In this document: piece by piece, positions 14,488-25,594 of the stretch
How the letters are laid out: every line of letters starts with the position of its first letter
Numbering within the stretch: the stretch's first letter is position 1
Origin: Camarhynchus parvulus
Taxonomy: Eukaryota > Chordata > Aves > Passeriformes > Thraupidae
Length of the DNA stretch: 64,000 nucleotides
Direction of reading: 5' to 3'
Assembly (NCBI RefSeq): GCF_901933205.1
Contig: NC_044573.1
Coordinates: forward strand, 28,455,493 to 28,519,492
Program-made: the position numbers and the translations under genes
The notes under the pieces: generated by a model
What the model saw: only the letters and a program-made list of their open reading frames with translations
The model's database searches: none
What the model was told of the DNA's origin: nothing

Positions 14488-14509
14488 GTTGTGTCCACAA
14501 GGACACAAC
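14488..14509. repeat. Perfect 9-bp-arm hairpin
   Basis: GTTGTGTCC (14488-14496) is the reverse complement of GGACACAAC (14501-14509) with a 4-base loop ACAA. It could form a short stem-loop; no gene or terminator context. Confidence 0.7.
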
Positions 14510-15701
14510 AAGGACAGTTTAGTGGTGATAGAAAATAAGATTGACTTCAAATTAGAGTTCTAGCACTCTCCTTCCCTTTTTTTAAAAAGTGTTTAATGGA
14601 TTCATTTTGGTGCTTTCACAAAATGAGACAGAAATCTCCATGGATTGAAGGGAATGGATTGTTTGAAAAAGCCCTGCAAACCTTCACTGCTTCATAGCTC
14701 TTCATCCCACATTAACTCTCCAAGAACCATCTGTCTACTGTTCTATTTCAGACACTTATGCCAATCCTGGCAAGAGGTCTCCTCCTCTTCCAGTAATTAA
14801 AGCTATTGTACCAAAGAATGAGAGAAGGGGGCTTTTTCTTGTAAATTAAGAAGGTCAGTTATAAGACCCCTGTCCTCATTTCATTCCTTATAGAGGTAAG
14901 ATTTTCAGAAGGGTCAGAACCTTGTTAATATATGAATACTTTCCTTTGGGATATTTTGACCTTCAGATAGGATTCAGAAGCTAGATTAAGAATCAGATAA
15001 CAAAATCCTGGCAGGAATGTAGAGATTTGCCTGCTTCTACTCCAAATAAACCAAAAGAAAGAAATTACTGTGTCTTATGTGTCTGGACAGTGAAATTTCC
15101 ATAAGAGTTTCAAATTGTCTTGACCTAGCTGGAACTAAATTTACACTTTCCCCTTTGACATATTTGTGTGTTTGTCTGCTTTCTCAGTCCTCACTGCTCC
15201 AGGACTCCTTAAACTGGATAGATTAAAACCTTTCACAACCTACAATCTATAAGCAAGTCTTTCATTAGTTAATCTCCTCCTGCACTTAGCCAACTGTCAC
15301 TTTTTTTTCCTGAAGAAGAGCTTTCTCAAAAAGATCTCAAATTGAGATCTTTATTCCTCTTTTGTGGTGAGAAGCGTTTCTGCAAGGTCACCATGCCCTG
15401 AAGAGCAGGTGGACAATACCAAGCTTGTTGCTTCAAGATACTACAGCTGTTGAGTATGTTTGCTATCTGAGAGCTGGCAGGTGAACACCAGGATCTTCTG
15501 AGTTCCAAAAGCTAACAGCTTTAAAAAGCTATTTTTGATCTCTAATGCACCAGATCCTTGCGGTCTGAAACCAGCTTTCTGTGTTTAGGTGATGAGTGGA
15601 GTGCACAAAACCTTGCAAGATCGCTGCCTAGACCCAGTTGTGTTGGCCCCTCTTAGGTTTACAGCAGCTCTGTGCTGTTGGGTCCCAGAGTTAAGGGCAT
15701 G

Positions 15702-15714
15702 GTTAATGATTAAC
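15702..15714. promoter_or_regulatory. Perfect HNF1-type palindromic site GTTAATGATTAAC
   Basis: The 13 bases match the classical HNF1 homeodomain consensus GTTAATNATTAAC without a mismatch. It lies in the LRFN2 intron about 3.3 kb upstream of the terminal exon. A match alone does not show binding. Confidence 0.4.
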
Positions 15715-16260
15715 GACACTGCATGTACAGAGCAGACATGAAGAGACACCCCCTCTTAGGTAGCAGAGCAAAGATTGAAGTGGCATCTTGCAGCTACCTG
15801 TGTTGGGGACAATCAAAGAAAGAGTCATCAGCATTCCAGAATGAAAATGTGTCTGCATCGATTTGAGATGTGGGGAGCGTTAAGAGATGTCATCCATCAT
15901 ATCTGACTGGCAGCATGTTTGGGGAGGCTACACCAAAGCGTGGAGCCATGCCAAAATACTCTTAAAATTTGGCAAGTTCAAGAGAACAATATTGCCTTCC
16001 CTGTAAGATAGAAAAGTAAGTCTGAAATTAATGACTTATCTCCTAGTACTCCTGAAATTGTTGCTTATTCCTATGCTTAGCTGTTCTTTAGCAGAATAAT
16101 TTGAATATTTTATAAGAGCATTTAAAGTTTATTTGCAGAAACAACCAAAATTCTTTATTTTAGATGTATATGGAGACTCGATTGCTTTTTCCTTAATTGG
16201 GACTACAATCGTAATCTTTTAAAAACGCATTATTAGTCCCACCGTTGTCACAGATGTACC

Positions 16261-16335
16261 TTCCAGAATTCATTGAATTTAGAAATTATTCTGTTTCTTC
16301 CAGGATTCATTGAATTTAGAAATGATCCTTGTTTC
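16261..16335 (+). repeat. Tandem duplication of about 38 bp
   Basis: Copy one (16261-16297) and copy two (16298-16335) both read TTCCAG(A/G)ATTCATTGAA then TTTAGAAAT, differing at a few positions near their ends. It is a simple local duplication in intronic DNA. Confidence 0.85.
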
Positions 16336-16616
16336 TAAGACAAGGTTTTTATTATAGCACATTTCAACACAGTTAACCTGTCCAAGCTTTAGGACTAGTT
16401 ATGGCCTCAATTCTGTGCATTCAAAAATTGAATGGTTATACACTTCTTGCCACTATTCACCACCTGCCAGTCCTTGAAATATTCTAGGCAGTTACACTTC
16501 CTTGGAAGCTTGTGTGTTTGAAGAAAGCAAGTTGTAAATTATTTGGGCTATCAATGTTCACTGAAATTGGGCATAAGTGTGTGAGGCTGAACAACTGTAT
16601 TTCTATTTCTCTATGT

Positions 16617-16671
16617 TTGTTTGCTTTTTAAAAAGAGTCACATCCTTACTTGAGGCCAGGCTGAAGGGTTG
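16617..16671 (+). repeat. Diverged repeated block, copy 1
   Basis: Shares with 17461-17516 the start TTGTTTGCTTTTTAAAAAG and end CTGAAGGGTTG, with about 80-90% identity between and one indel. The similarity stops beyond these limits. It may be a fragment of an uncharacterised interspersed repeat or an old local duplication. Confidence 0.7.
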
Positions 16672-17460
16672 TGAGAAAGCCTACATGCAAAGATCACCCA
16701 CCAGACACGTACAAAGCTGTAAAGTGGGTAAACCCACATGCTTGCTGCTTGCTTGGAGACAGTGGTCTCTTGTCTCTGTGTTCCACCAGAGCAAAGCCAA
16801 AGGAGCCACTCTAACAGGTGGTGTTATAGTCCTGTTTTTCCAAGGGTTATGACCCAAGTCCAAGATCCAGTTTGTGGGGCTGGCTACTCTTTCTGCTAAC
16901 AGTGAAACTTGTTTGCAATGAGGTTTTACAGTGAACTGGCTTCTAAATGACTTAACAACTGCAGAATTTTTTAAGTTTTGGTCTGGGATTGGTGGTGAAA
17001 AGTGGAGTATAGCACTACAGGAGGAGATAGGAAGCAAGTGGTGAAACTATTCAGAAATCAAATGTTTTATGATCAGTAGCATTCTGTTATTCCATATATC
17101 ATCCTTGGTTTGTGCATATATACTTGAACAATTTGAGAAAGTGCAGTCTGCTGTGAGCAGAGGTGTTCTATTCACAGAGCCAGAGGGAGAGCAGAACAAT
17201 TAGAAATAGCTTGAGACCAAATATTTCAACTTTTGGAAACTATTTTAGCAACAGTATCTGGAGTGTTTCATAAGGGCTGCTTTATGACCTCTCGGCTCAT
17301 TCTGAATAGCTCATCTATATCTGTGTCAAACAGCTACATTAGGATGATAAATGTGCCCAGAATTTCAAATACAACATTGATTAAACCTGCCAGATGATGT
17401 TTGTATTCCAAGTGTCTCTCATCGATACTTCTTTTCCTTACAGAATTTTTTTTTCTGTGC

Positions 17461-17516
17461 TTGTTTGCTTTTTAAAAAGGAGCCACATCCTCGCCTGTGG
17501 CCAGACTGAAGGGTTG
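17461..17516 (+). repeat. Diverged repeated block, copy 2
   Basis: Partner of the block at 16617-16671, 844 bp downstream in the same orientation. Both carry CACATCCT and GGCCAG followed by CTGAAGGGTTG. No known family recognised. Confidence 0.7.
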
Positions 17517-18825
17517 AGTAAGTGGCGTGAATGCATAAATGCCAAGATGATCAGAAAATCATCTTTGCAGTGCCTTGATGTTGCTGCTTCTCTTTCTCTG
17601 TGCAGGTCTGTTCCCTCCCATTGCACAGAAGGGGCTCTGCAGAGCTGCAGTTTGTGCTGTCTCTGGCAATGATTTGAGGCTAAGGAAGCCTGGCGCTCCT
17701 ACAAGGAGTCTGCCTTGTTCCTGTGCCCAGGCCTTACCCTTCCAAATAGTCACACCAGCTCACTGTGTGCTCTAAGGGCCTGTAGGGCTCTCTTGTTGCT
17801 GGTGCAAAAAACCTGCAGGTCTAAGTCCTAATGGGCTGGTTTAACTTCAGCTTTTTCTCTCGCCCAAGCCTGTAATGTGGCAGTAATGAGAAACCTGCAT
17901 GGGGTATCTCTCTGGTGTTATTCTTGGCTACCCACCAGGCACCAAATCTAGGATTATCCACTGTGTTCCACTAATGTGCTGAAATTTTCACCAGTTTGAA
18001 ATGAAGGTAGACCACGTTCATTCCCATCTGCTAATTTTGAATGCTAGTGATGCTCTAATATTGCATGAGTTCAAATGACTGCTTAAGTGTTGTGGCAGCA
18101 AAGAACAACTTCCATAAATGTCCCTACTTGGGACACAGCTTTGGCCCAGCTATTTGGCTTTTGGAAATGGATTTATACATGAGTAGAATTTTTTTTATTT
18201 TAAAGAAACCTTCTTATTTCCATACCTATATCTTCCTACCTCTCCTCACACTTCCACAGCCCATACTGCCAATGCCAGCATTCTTTTCTCACTCACACGG
18301 GGGAAGATGGATGTAATGATAAATTTCTGGCAAAGATGATGATGGTAGCTGCATTTTTAGGAGATATTTCCCACAGTGGGGAGTAGGAGGATGAGGAAAG
18401 TAAGTGGGAGAGTGGAGAAAAAGAGAGAAATGGTTGCCTGCCTTTCATTCTCAGTCAATGAGAAAACTGAGTGTAGACCCTTGCCTTCACAAGGTAAGTA
18501 ACCTGCCAATGTGAGACAGTAAATGTTCAGGCACCTGTGAAGAGATGTGACAACTGCCATGCTGAGACTCAGCAGCCCAAGGGTCATTTGCATACTCAGA
18601 AAGAACTGCTCTTTGTATGATTTTATTCTGAGTTATTTGTTCAAGTTTGAATATATTTCAAATTATGACAGATACAAGTGAGGAGAAAAAGAATCCCCAG
18701 TTTAGTTTGGTCTGCTTTTTCTTACTCCCTTTATGGCGCAGTTGAGAGCTGGCCCTTAAAACTTGCGTGTTACTGAATGCTGAGATGTTGAATCCTCAGG
18801 AATTGAGAAGCTGGAATGATTGTTT

Positions 18826-18855
18826 GAATTTTATGGCTCTGAATTTTATGGCTCC
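18826..18855 (+). repeat. 15-bp tandem duplication
   Basis: GAATTTTATGGCTCT (18826-18840) is followed directly by GAATTTTATGGCTCC (18841-18855), one mismatch. It lies about 75 bp upstream of the branch-point candidate. Confidence 0.85.
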
Positions 18856-18928
18856 TCTCTGCCAGTACTCGAACAGTTAATATCATGTTGTTCTAATCTC
18901 TGTTTTTTCTTTTACGTTTGTGCAAAGA

Positions 18929-18935
18929 CTAACCA

Positions 18936-18974
<39 letters not shown>

Positions 18975-18979
18975 TCAAG
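18929..18979 (+). promoter_or_regulatory. 3' splice site with branch-point candidate and T30 tract
   Basis: A good branch-point match, CTAAC, lies at 18929-18933 with A18932 as the likely branch base, 47 bases before the AG. It is followed by CAATCC and an uninterrupted run of 30 T (18940-18969), then AATTTTCAAG ending with AG at 18978-18979. The reading frame immediately after it matches the LRFN C-terminal exon, which confirms the acceptor. The homopolymer is far longer than needed for U2AF binding and its length is likely to vary between individuals. Confidence 0.85.
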
Positions 18980-19898
18980 GATGATACCAGCTACAAACAA
19001 GGCCTTTGTTGTAACCAACCTTGTTTCTGGAACAGGCTATGACCTCTGTGTCCTGGCAATGTGGGATGACACGGCCACAACCCTTACTGCCACCAATATT
19101 GTGGGATGTGCCCAGTTCTTCACCAAAGAAGACTACCCTCAGTGCCAGTCGATGCACAGTCAGTTCCTGGGTGGGACCATGATTCTGATCATTGGAGGCA
19201 TCATTGTGGTGACCCTGTTGGTGTTCATTGTAATTCTCATGGTCCGCTACAAGGTCTGCAACAATTCCCAGGGCAAGATGTCTAATGTCAGCAACGTCTA
19301 CTCACAGACAAATGGAGCACAACCAGTTCAGAATGGAGTCTTGCCCCAGGTCAATCCCAAAGTGGTGGTGAGAAATGAACTCATGGAGTTTAACTGCCAG
19401 TCTGCGCGGAGCAGCATCTCCTCTTCCTCCAGCTCCGCAAATAGCCGTGACTGTGACAACTACAGCCTCCAAAGTGAACAGGGCACATTGTCCAGTAAAT
19501 GGAGGCCTCCTTCCCGGTCAAAGCACAATATTGACCGGCTAATGGGAGCTTTTGCCTCCCTGGAACTGAAGTGTCAGAAAAAAGAGGAAGTGACAGACTC
19601 CAGAACTTCCACGGTGGCCCGCCACTCGGACAAAGAGCCATTGCTGGGCCAGTCAGAGTCCAAATTCCGCAGCTTCCTCATGTTGCCTCTGGAGGGCAAA
19701 ACTAAACGTAGCCATTCTTTTGACATGGGGGACTTTGCCACATCTCAGTGTTGCACCTACCCAAAAAAGATAACAAATATTTGGACAAAGAGGAGCCTCT
19801 CGGTCAACGGCATGCTGTTGCAGTATGATGACAATGACCTAACAGGGGCCAAAGGGACTTTCGGGAGCTCAGAGTGGGTGATGGAAAGCACGGTGTAA
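18980..19898 (+). CDS. LRFN2: Terminal coding exon of LRFN2-like synaptic adhesion protein (partial)
   Basis: This exon encodes about 305 residues, the C-terminal part of a SALM/LRFN postsynaptic adhesion protein. Residues 1-50 read as the C-terminal half of a fibronectin III domain (motif [14 protein letters not shown]). A transmembrane helix spans about 64-88 ([14 protein letters not shown]...), followed by a basic stop-transfer RYK. The cytoplasmic tail carries a conserved [10 protein letters not shown] motif, a serine run at about 144-152, [24 protein letters not shown] and [15 protein letters not shown], and ends ESTV, a class I PDZ ligand that in SALM1-3 binds PSD-95. The splice acceptor AG is at 18978-18979; base 18980 completes a codon split by a phase-2 intron, so the ATG at 18981 is an internal Met and not a start. 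The LRR, Ig and early FN3 parts must lie to the left of the window. The PDZ tail excludes LRFN3 and LRFN5. An AT-rich, long-intron setting favours LRFN2 over LRFN1 or LRFN4; the family is certain, the paralogue inferred. Confidence 0.9.
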
Positions 19899-19901
19899 AT
19901 A
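19894..19901 (+). promoter_or_regulatory. Pumilio-type element TGTAAATA overlapping the stop codon
   Basis: The eight bases match the known Pumilio consensus TGTANATA exactly and include the TAA stop (19896-19898). Pumilio proteins repress many neuronal mRNAs through such sites in 3' UTRs; a site overlapping the stop may be cleared by terminating ribosomes, so function is uncertain. Confidence 0.3.
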
Positions 19902-20735
19902 TCAGTGTCTCCCCCCTTCTCTTCGCCCCTCATGTGTTATAAAGCGTGGTTTGCTTCAGGGCCATGCAACTGGAAAGAGAGGGGAGGAAATATTTTCTGT
20001 TGTACTGGCCAAAAAGATAGGCAAGCAAGTTACAGGAATAGTAAAAGAGAAAGAGGGTCATGGAATGTGAATAGGCACATGTGGTACCATTCCTGTCTGG
20101 CCCCTACTAAACCATGTGTGAATGTTTCAAGGAATTTGCTAGTTGTATTTAGCATTGCTTTCCAAAAGTTACTCAGACTCCTGGTGAACCTTCACACAAG
20201 ATTAAACAAGGAGGATAAAAAGGGGTTTAACAGCAGAAATTTAATTTTACAGGGTTTCATTTTACTTTCTTTCTTTGGTTTTGTTTTCGGTGTTTTTTTT
20301 AATGGCACCTCTTTTTTTTTTTTTGTTAACCACAGAAATACACTTCTGTGGATATGACTGGTGCTAGGATATATCTGATTGTCATTCCAAGGAATTTTCT
20401 CAAAAGTGCAGGCAGAACATCCACAGGAGAAGATCAGAGTAAATTGTTTAGCATAATCTCATGGTCTTAACTGTGAAACTATGACATCTGGGCAAACAAT
20501 ATTTGTTGTTGAATGGACTTTTGGTTGGTATTTAATTATTTCTCGTCTGTTTTGATTTGTAACTGCTTTTGAGTTGCTTTTTTCCTACAAGACAAAGTAT
20601 GTTTCCATGCATATTTTGGTTTTGTTTTCAGCCTCATCAAATTCCCCAGATGGAAAGGAGGGTATGTACAAAGGTCAAATATCTGATGTACTGTATCACC
20701 CACTTCTAATACCATCCCTTTTTGTCCTAGGAAAA

Positions 20736-20741
20736 ATTAAA
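20736..20741 (+). terminator. Candidate poly(A) signal ATTAAA
   Basis: The ATTAAA variant hexamer is followed within about 30 bases by a T/C-rich stretch (TCATTCCCTTTCTTCC) that could serve as downstream element. It is one of three reasonable sites; choosing between them needs RNA 3'-end reads. Confidence 0.3.
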
Positions 20742-20889
20742 TCTAGGGATAAATTTTAAAAAATCATTCCCTTTCTTCCATCTCCTTCATAACCTCTTCT
20801 TGTCAATGCTCAATGCAGATCGCAGCAGATATTGATATCTATAGGGATGTTGCTATCAAAAATGGGGAAAATAGTTATCAGGATACCCT

Positions 20890-20895
20890 AATAAA
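20890..20895 (+). terminator. Candidate poly(A) signal AATAAA
   Basis: This is the first canonical AATAAA after the stop codon, about 990 bases downstream. The sequence after it is A-rich and then CCTGTGAGCTCTCC, a modest GU-rich element. Confidence 0.35.
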
Positions 20896-21532
20896 GGATA
20901 AAGAAAGGGAAAACAAAAGTAGCTCCTGTGAGCTCTCCACATTATGGGTAGCAGTGGCTTCTGGTAGGGGTCATGCTCTCACTCCACTAAAATGACAGAT
21001 TTGCACCCTACTGTGACAAAAGATCCTTGTCTGCATGGTCACCATGACATGTCTTGATTGTATAAGCAACATCAGGAAAATTAAGTTTTTGTGTATTTCA
21101 GGGGATTGGTTATGTTCCAAATTAACCACAGAAGCTGAGTAAAATTTGGGTATAACAGAGGAGGGGGTGACCCATGTCTCCCCTGCATTACATAAAGCCC
21201 TTCCCCAGTCTGGTGCAGTCCTACTCCCCCATCTCTCATCCTCAGGAGATACTTATAACAGGAGCTCTTCAGGGTTTGTAAACAGATTCTCAAATTGGTT
21301 TTTGGTGAGCATTGCTGTGGTTGTAGAAATACATATGGCCCATCCAGCAGAATTTATTTTCTTTACCAATTTTACTGTGATTTCAAGCATTCTGCTGGCT
21401 ACTGCAACTGTCCTGTCATTTGTTTATTTATTTGTTTGATCAGCTGTTGGGAACCATTCTGAAATTGCACATTGTTACTATGATTTTGTAAAAAAAGTGG
21501 AGAAAGTATGCAAGGCACAGAGAAAATAACAC

Positions 21533-21538
21533 ATTAAA
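21533..21538 (+). terminator. Candidate distal poly(A) signal ATTAAA
   Basis: ATTAAA is followed by a strong U/GU-rich region (TATGTATATTTTTTTT, then TTGTGACATGGCTGTGTACTTG). The surrounding 21440-21740 stretch has the texture of a vertebrate distal 3' UTR end. This is inference from composition only. Confidence 0.35.
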
Positions 21539-24500
21539 AAACTCTATGTATATTTTTTTTAAAAGGTTCAGAGATATATTGTGACATGGCTGTGTACTTG
21601 ATCTTGTATTCGTCATGTTTCCTACTTGGAGTTTTAGATAACGACATCCCTGTGATCAGAATATTTTTTTCCTTTATTTTCTTTCTCTTTTTTTTTCTTT
21701 TGCTACAAAATGTACAGTAAAAAAACATCCTTGGGAAAAAAAAAAGCCCCTGCTTTTCATTTATTTGTTATTCTGTGGTCTGCTTTGAAACCTAAGAAGT
21801 AATTATTTTTTAATTATCTTTAAAATTTAGACATTTAGTTTTTCTTTACCACAAACTGTCTTGGACTTCAGAATTTCAGGTATAAAGCAGGCATCAAGAA
21901 ATACATACCTTTTTGGAATGCATGAAAAAAGATCTTGTAAAAGGCATTTCACCTCTTTTTCTGTTGTTACATTTATACAGGTCTATATTACTAGAGTACT
22001 CTAAATCCTGAACTAAAATCTGCAGATAGAAGAGGTAGCATTTTTAGACTTCGGACCCAACTTTCTGTACATTTTTGCTCAGATTCTAGCTCACCAACAG
22101 CATTACAAGATTCAAGAGAGATCCAGTCAAACTCTGAAACATTTTTCAAACTCTCTGTTTTTCTCACACTTTCTGAGACGAATGACACCTCCAGTGCCAG
22201 AATCTACATAATCTAACTGTCCAGATGGCAGTTCATATTAACCATTAATGACATGTGGCATTTATGTTGCACTGAAAACTCTTAAAGAAGTTCTTATAGT
22301 GAGTTAGTAATTTTCTTTTCCTTGTTCCACTGTGGTGCAGTTGGATTTTTTTATTATGTCACTACTTCACTCTGAACACGACATCTGTGCTGTTTTTAAT
22401 TTAGACATTAAGTTCATCTTAAATATTAGTAACATATGCAGCCATGAATACTCTTTCACATTCTCTTATAAAATTAAAAGTAAACCAACAGTTTTAAAAT
22501 AATGGGTAGTTGCCAAAGAATCAAGGTAATAAATTCCACACTCTAGCAGCTGCATTTATTATGGTTTATCATAATATTAATTCATTTAGCCTTAATGAAT
22601 GAGGCTCAATCCACACCAGCTGATTTGCAAATACTGAGCAAAATTAAACAGGTGCTGGGCAACTACCTTTTGTGCTCACAGTATTTGGGAGGAAGAGGAT
22701 TCAGGGACTCAGAGATGAGGCAGGGAGCTTCACATTGAGACAGCAAGTGGCCAGCCCTCAGAAAGGGTTGGAGCTACTTACGGGTGATGATCATCCTTCA
22801 GGTGCTACCAGTCACTGCCCTATCCACTATGAACAAAGCAGACCTTTGGAATTATCCTGTGGCTTCCTCTGTACCCCTCTGAGAGCTGCTGAAGGCAGCT
22901 TTGTAGTTTGGGCTACATTCTGAATCCATACCCTAATTCCTAAGGTGCAATTAAGGCCCCAGGGTCCTCCACACACAATCTGACCAATCTCTACCTTGAC
23001 TCTATGTGTACCTCACTCAGCACCTCTGGGCTGGACTATTCTTCTGTAGTGCTGCCAGAGTACCATAGTAGGGATTCTTTTTTGCCTCACTTCTGAGCAC
23101 ATCTGCACATCCGTGCTCCCTGAAATGATTCATAGATGCCCACGCACTTGGTGCAATAAATATTTTCACTCATCATTGAGGAGCTGAGATAGCTTCAATG
23201 GCCTAGCCCTCTCCTCTCAGAAGAGAGAATAAGAAAGATCTTCTACACTGAAAAGTTTATATGGTGTTAATATGAGGTAGTCTGATGTGCAGCTGCACCA
23301 AGCATGTTTTAGGGGCAAAGGTCAGGTAGTGCAGATAGTAAGGACAACAACAGAGATCAACAGGAGCCTTTGGAAAAAAGAAGTCTGAGAAATTCAAGGG
23401 GCTAGAGAGTTTAAAGTGAGGTCTATGGGAGTAATTAAAGACATCTGCATATGCATATGTATCTCCTGTAAGTTCATTTTTCGAGGTGTTTTATAATAGT
23501 GGAACTAGCTTTTTTCCTAAAAATGTATGTCATTGGCTTGAAAGAAGAAGATATGATTCCACTGTTAAATTACACAGTTAGGCCTGCTAAAAACCCAACC
23601 CAAATCCCCAAAATATCATCTTATCATTCTGGAGAATATTAAGCAAGATGACAAAGTGGAAATTTCTGAAAATAGTGATTATGTGGATTTCATTTGATGT
23701 CTGCTAAGAACCAAATGGTTGTATGAAATGAAAATAAAAGTGTGTGTATGCCTGTGTATGTACATATGCATAGCAAAGCAGATCAGACTATTTCCTTACA
23801 TTTTTATCCCTACAGATTACATGAATTGGAATATATTTCTGGTTTCAAATGTTCTTTCTGAGTTTGCCAGCTCTAGAGAACAGCAAACTTTCCCACTTTT
23901 CTTAGAGGAAGAAAACCCATTTGATATGTCTCCAAACTACACACTTTACTTGGTTATAATTGAGATGAATTCACTTGTAAAGCAACACATAACAAAGAAA
24001 TGAGAGGTGTCTCTGCCCAACATGATGTGAGATTGAAAGGGTGGCAGATTTTCCTTTGCTTAACTTGTTTATATTTCAAATCATGGGAGTGATCTGCCCT
24101 GGCAAGAGAAGAAAATAATATTCCAAATGCCTGCTTGTTTCATTTCTCATTCTTCACCCAGCAAACAGTTGCAAAGACAGATAACAAAACACAGTCCTTG
24201 GAGGCTTCTGAATGAGTGCAATAAATGCAGCAACTTTAATACAGCAAATTTAAGCATTCTAACCTGGAGAGCAATGAATAATTGTACCTGATAGGTAAGA
24301 AAACATTTTAGTCTTTGAACAGCTTGAATGTCACATCTGCTTGCAATGTTTTGCACCCATTAGCCCGTGGGTAACTCACAGTACACCATATGGTGCTCAC
24401 AGTACCCTCTTCTACCCCTTGCAGCCCATTTTGCTGGAACCTTTTCTCAGTGACTCTCTGTGTTCAGTGTTTGTAATTGGGCAGTTCTGGATGTGGAATT

Positions 24501-25043
24501 ATCAAGAAACTTTATTAATATCTTGCATATTTCACCTTTAAATTCCCCTAAACATGATTATGAGATCCCTCTGAAAACATTAAATTAGGGTTGGTTTTAG
24601 GCTGTGGGCCCCATGAAAACCAAATCAGAGCGCCTTGAAATTCTTACTTTCAATATAGGAATTTTATGTTCTGCAGTATGTTTTCCTTGTCCTAATTAAC
24701 CATTCCTTAATCCCCAGAGGTACAGCATTCCTTAGCATCAGCTGTCAGAAGGCCCTACTTCATGAAACAGAGCCAGATGCTTATTCCCGGTATTACACTT
24801 CCAACAGATGGCAAATGTCAGCGATATAAATACACATCCAGATACAGATATATCAGTAAGCACGGGCATTTGTATTCAAGCATACACATCCCCATGCACA
24901 CGTGTACATGTTGCACTCTTTATCTGTATGGTTTATGATGTACAGGTTTCCTAACTTGGTAATAAAGGAACATTTATATTTTTCATTAAATACCAGTGGA
25001 AGAAAGGGAGAGAGAGAGCAGAAACCTCTTCTTTATAAGAAGC

Positions 25044-25065
25044 AGATTAGTTGATAAACTAATCT
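25044..25065. repeat. Perfect 9-bp-arm hairpin with GATA loop
   Basis: AGATTAGTT (25044-25052) and AACTAATCT (25057-25065) are exact reverse complements around the loop GATA. It lies in a stretch (24700-25160) with several homeodomain-like TTAAT cores. Confidence 0.7.
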
Positions 25066-25562
25066 CATCCCAGCTGGGAGACATCAGCGCTTCAAATAAA
25101 GTTGATTGGTGGTGAAAGGGTTCGTTCATTTCCTATGACCACAGCAAAGTCTCAGCTCCTCTGTTAGTGCATTTATTCAGCTGATGCTCCCACCATATGA
25201 TGCAGATAAGTCTCCTGTCAATGAGGGCTCCTGTTCTGCAGCCACAGGAAGTTACTGTTCTGCATTCACTAAGGACCTGTGCTTTAGTTAGTTACCTTGT
25301 TTCTTGGGAGAGGGCAGCATCACACGTTATACTCAGTCAAATGAGGTGCCCAGACACAAGGCTAAAGAAAGTGCTGGGAAAGAGAAACACTGAAAATCAA
25401 TGGCCTCTATGAGAAGAAAATAATAACTTTTAAATCCACAAATCTTTGTTTGCAAATAGGAGAGGAAATGCTCCATTGGTTACCTGTACAGTTACAGAGG
25501 TGGGCATCAACTCATGGCAAAAGTTTGCCCATAATCTTTTCATGCAATGAGAAATTGAATGG

Positions 25563-25594
25563 ATGTCATCTTAGATGACATCTTAGATGACATG
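25563..25594 (+). repeat. 12-bp tandem repeat with internal dyad symmetry
   Basis: The unit ATCTTAGATGAC occurs twice in a row, preceded by ATGTC, so that ATGTCATC and GATGACAT form inverted arms around TTA. It is a short palindromic duplication. Confidence 0.75.

Larger units (their letters stand above)
1..18979 (+). other. LRFN2: 3' portion of the last intron of LRFN2
   Basis: The terminal exon starts at 18980 with a clear acceptor and no other exon-like open frame is visible upstream, so this stretch is read as intron. Its donor lies outside the window, so the intron is at least 19 kb. In the LRFN family the large upstream coding exon carries the LRR, Ig and most of the FN3 domain, consistent with a single long intron here. 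The content is AT-rich unique DNA plus the repeats listed separately. Short open frames (for example 431-748, 4547-4798, 5919-6164, 14202-14462) show no recognisable domain. Confidence 0.8.
19899..21740 (+). other. LRFN2: Probable LRFN2 3' untranslated region (3' limit uncertain)
   Basis: This follows the TAA stop at 19896-19898. The sequence is A/T-rich with T runs (20289-20297, 20312-20324), no long coherent reading frame and several possible poly(A) signals. The limit given is the outermost plausible one. An open frame starting at 19905 (150 codons) overlaps it but has no domain signal and is taken as chance. Confidence 0.55.

Noticed and set aside
18981..18983. ATG at the start of the terminal exon as a translation start
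   Set aside because: It follows the splice acceptor directly and encodes an internal residue of the FN3 domain; a complete SALM protein needs the upstream exon.
19905..20357. 150-codon plus-strand frame after the LRFN2 stop
   Set aside because: It lies in the 3' UTR, out of any exon context, and ends in phenylalanine-rich translation of T runs.
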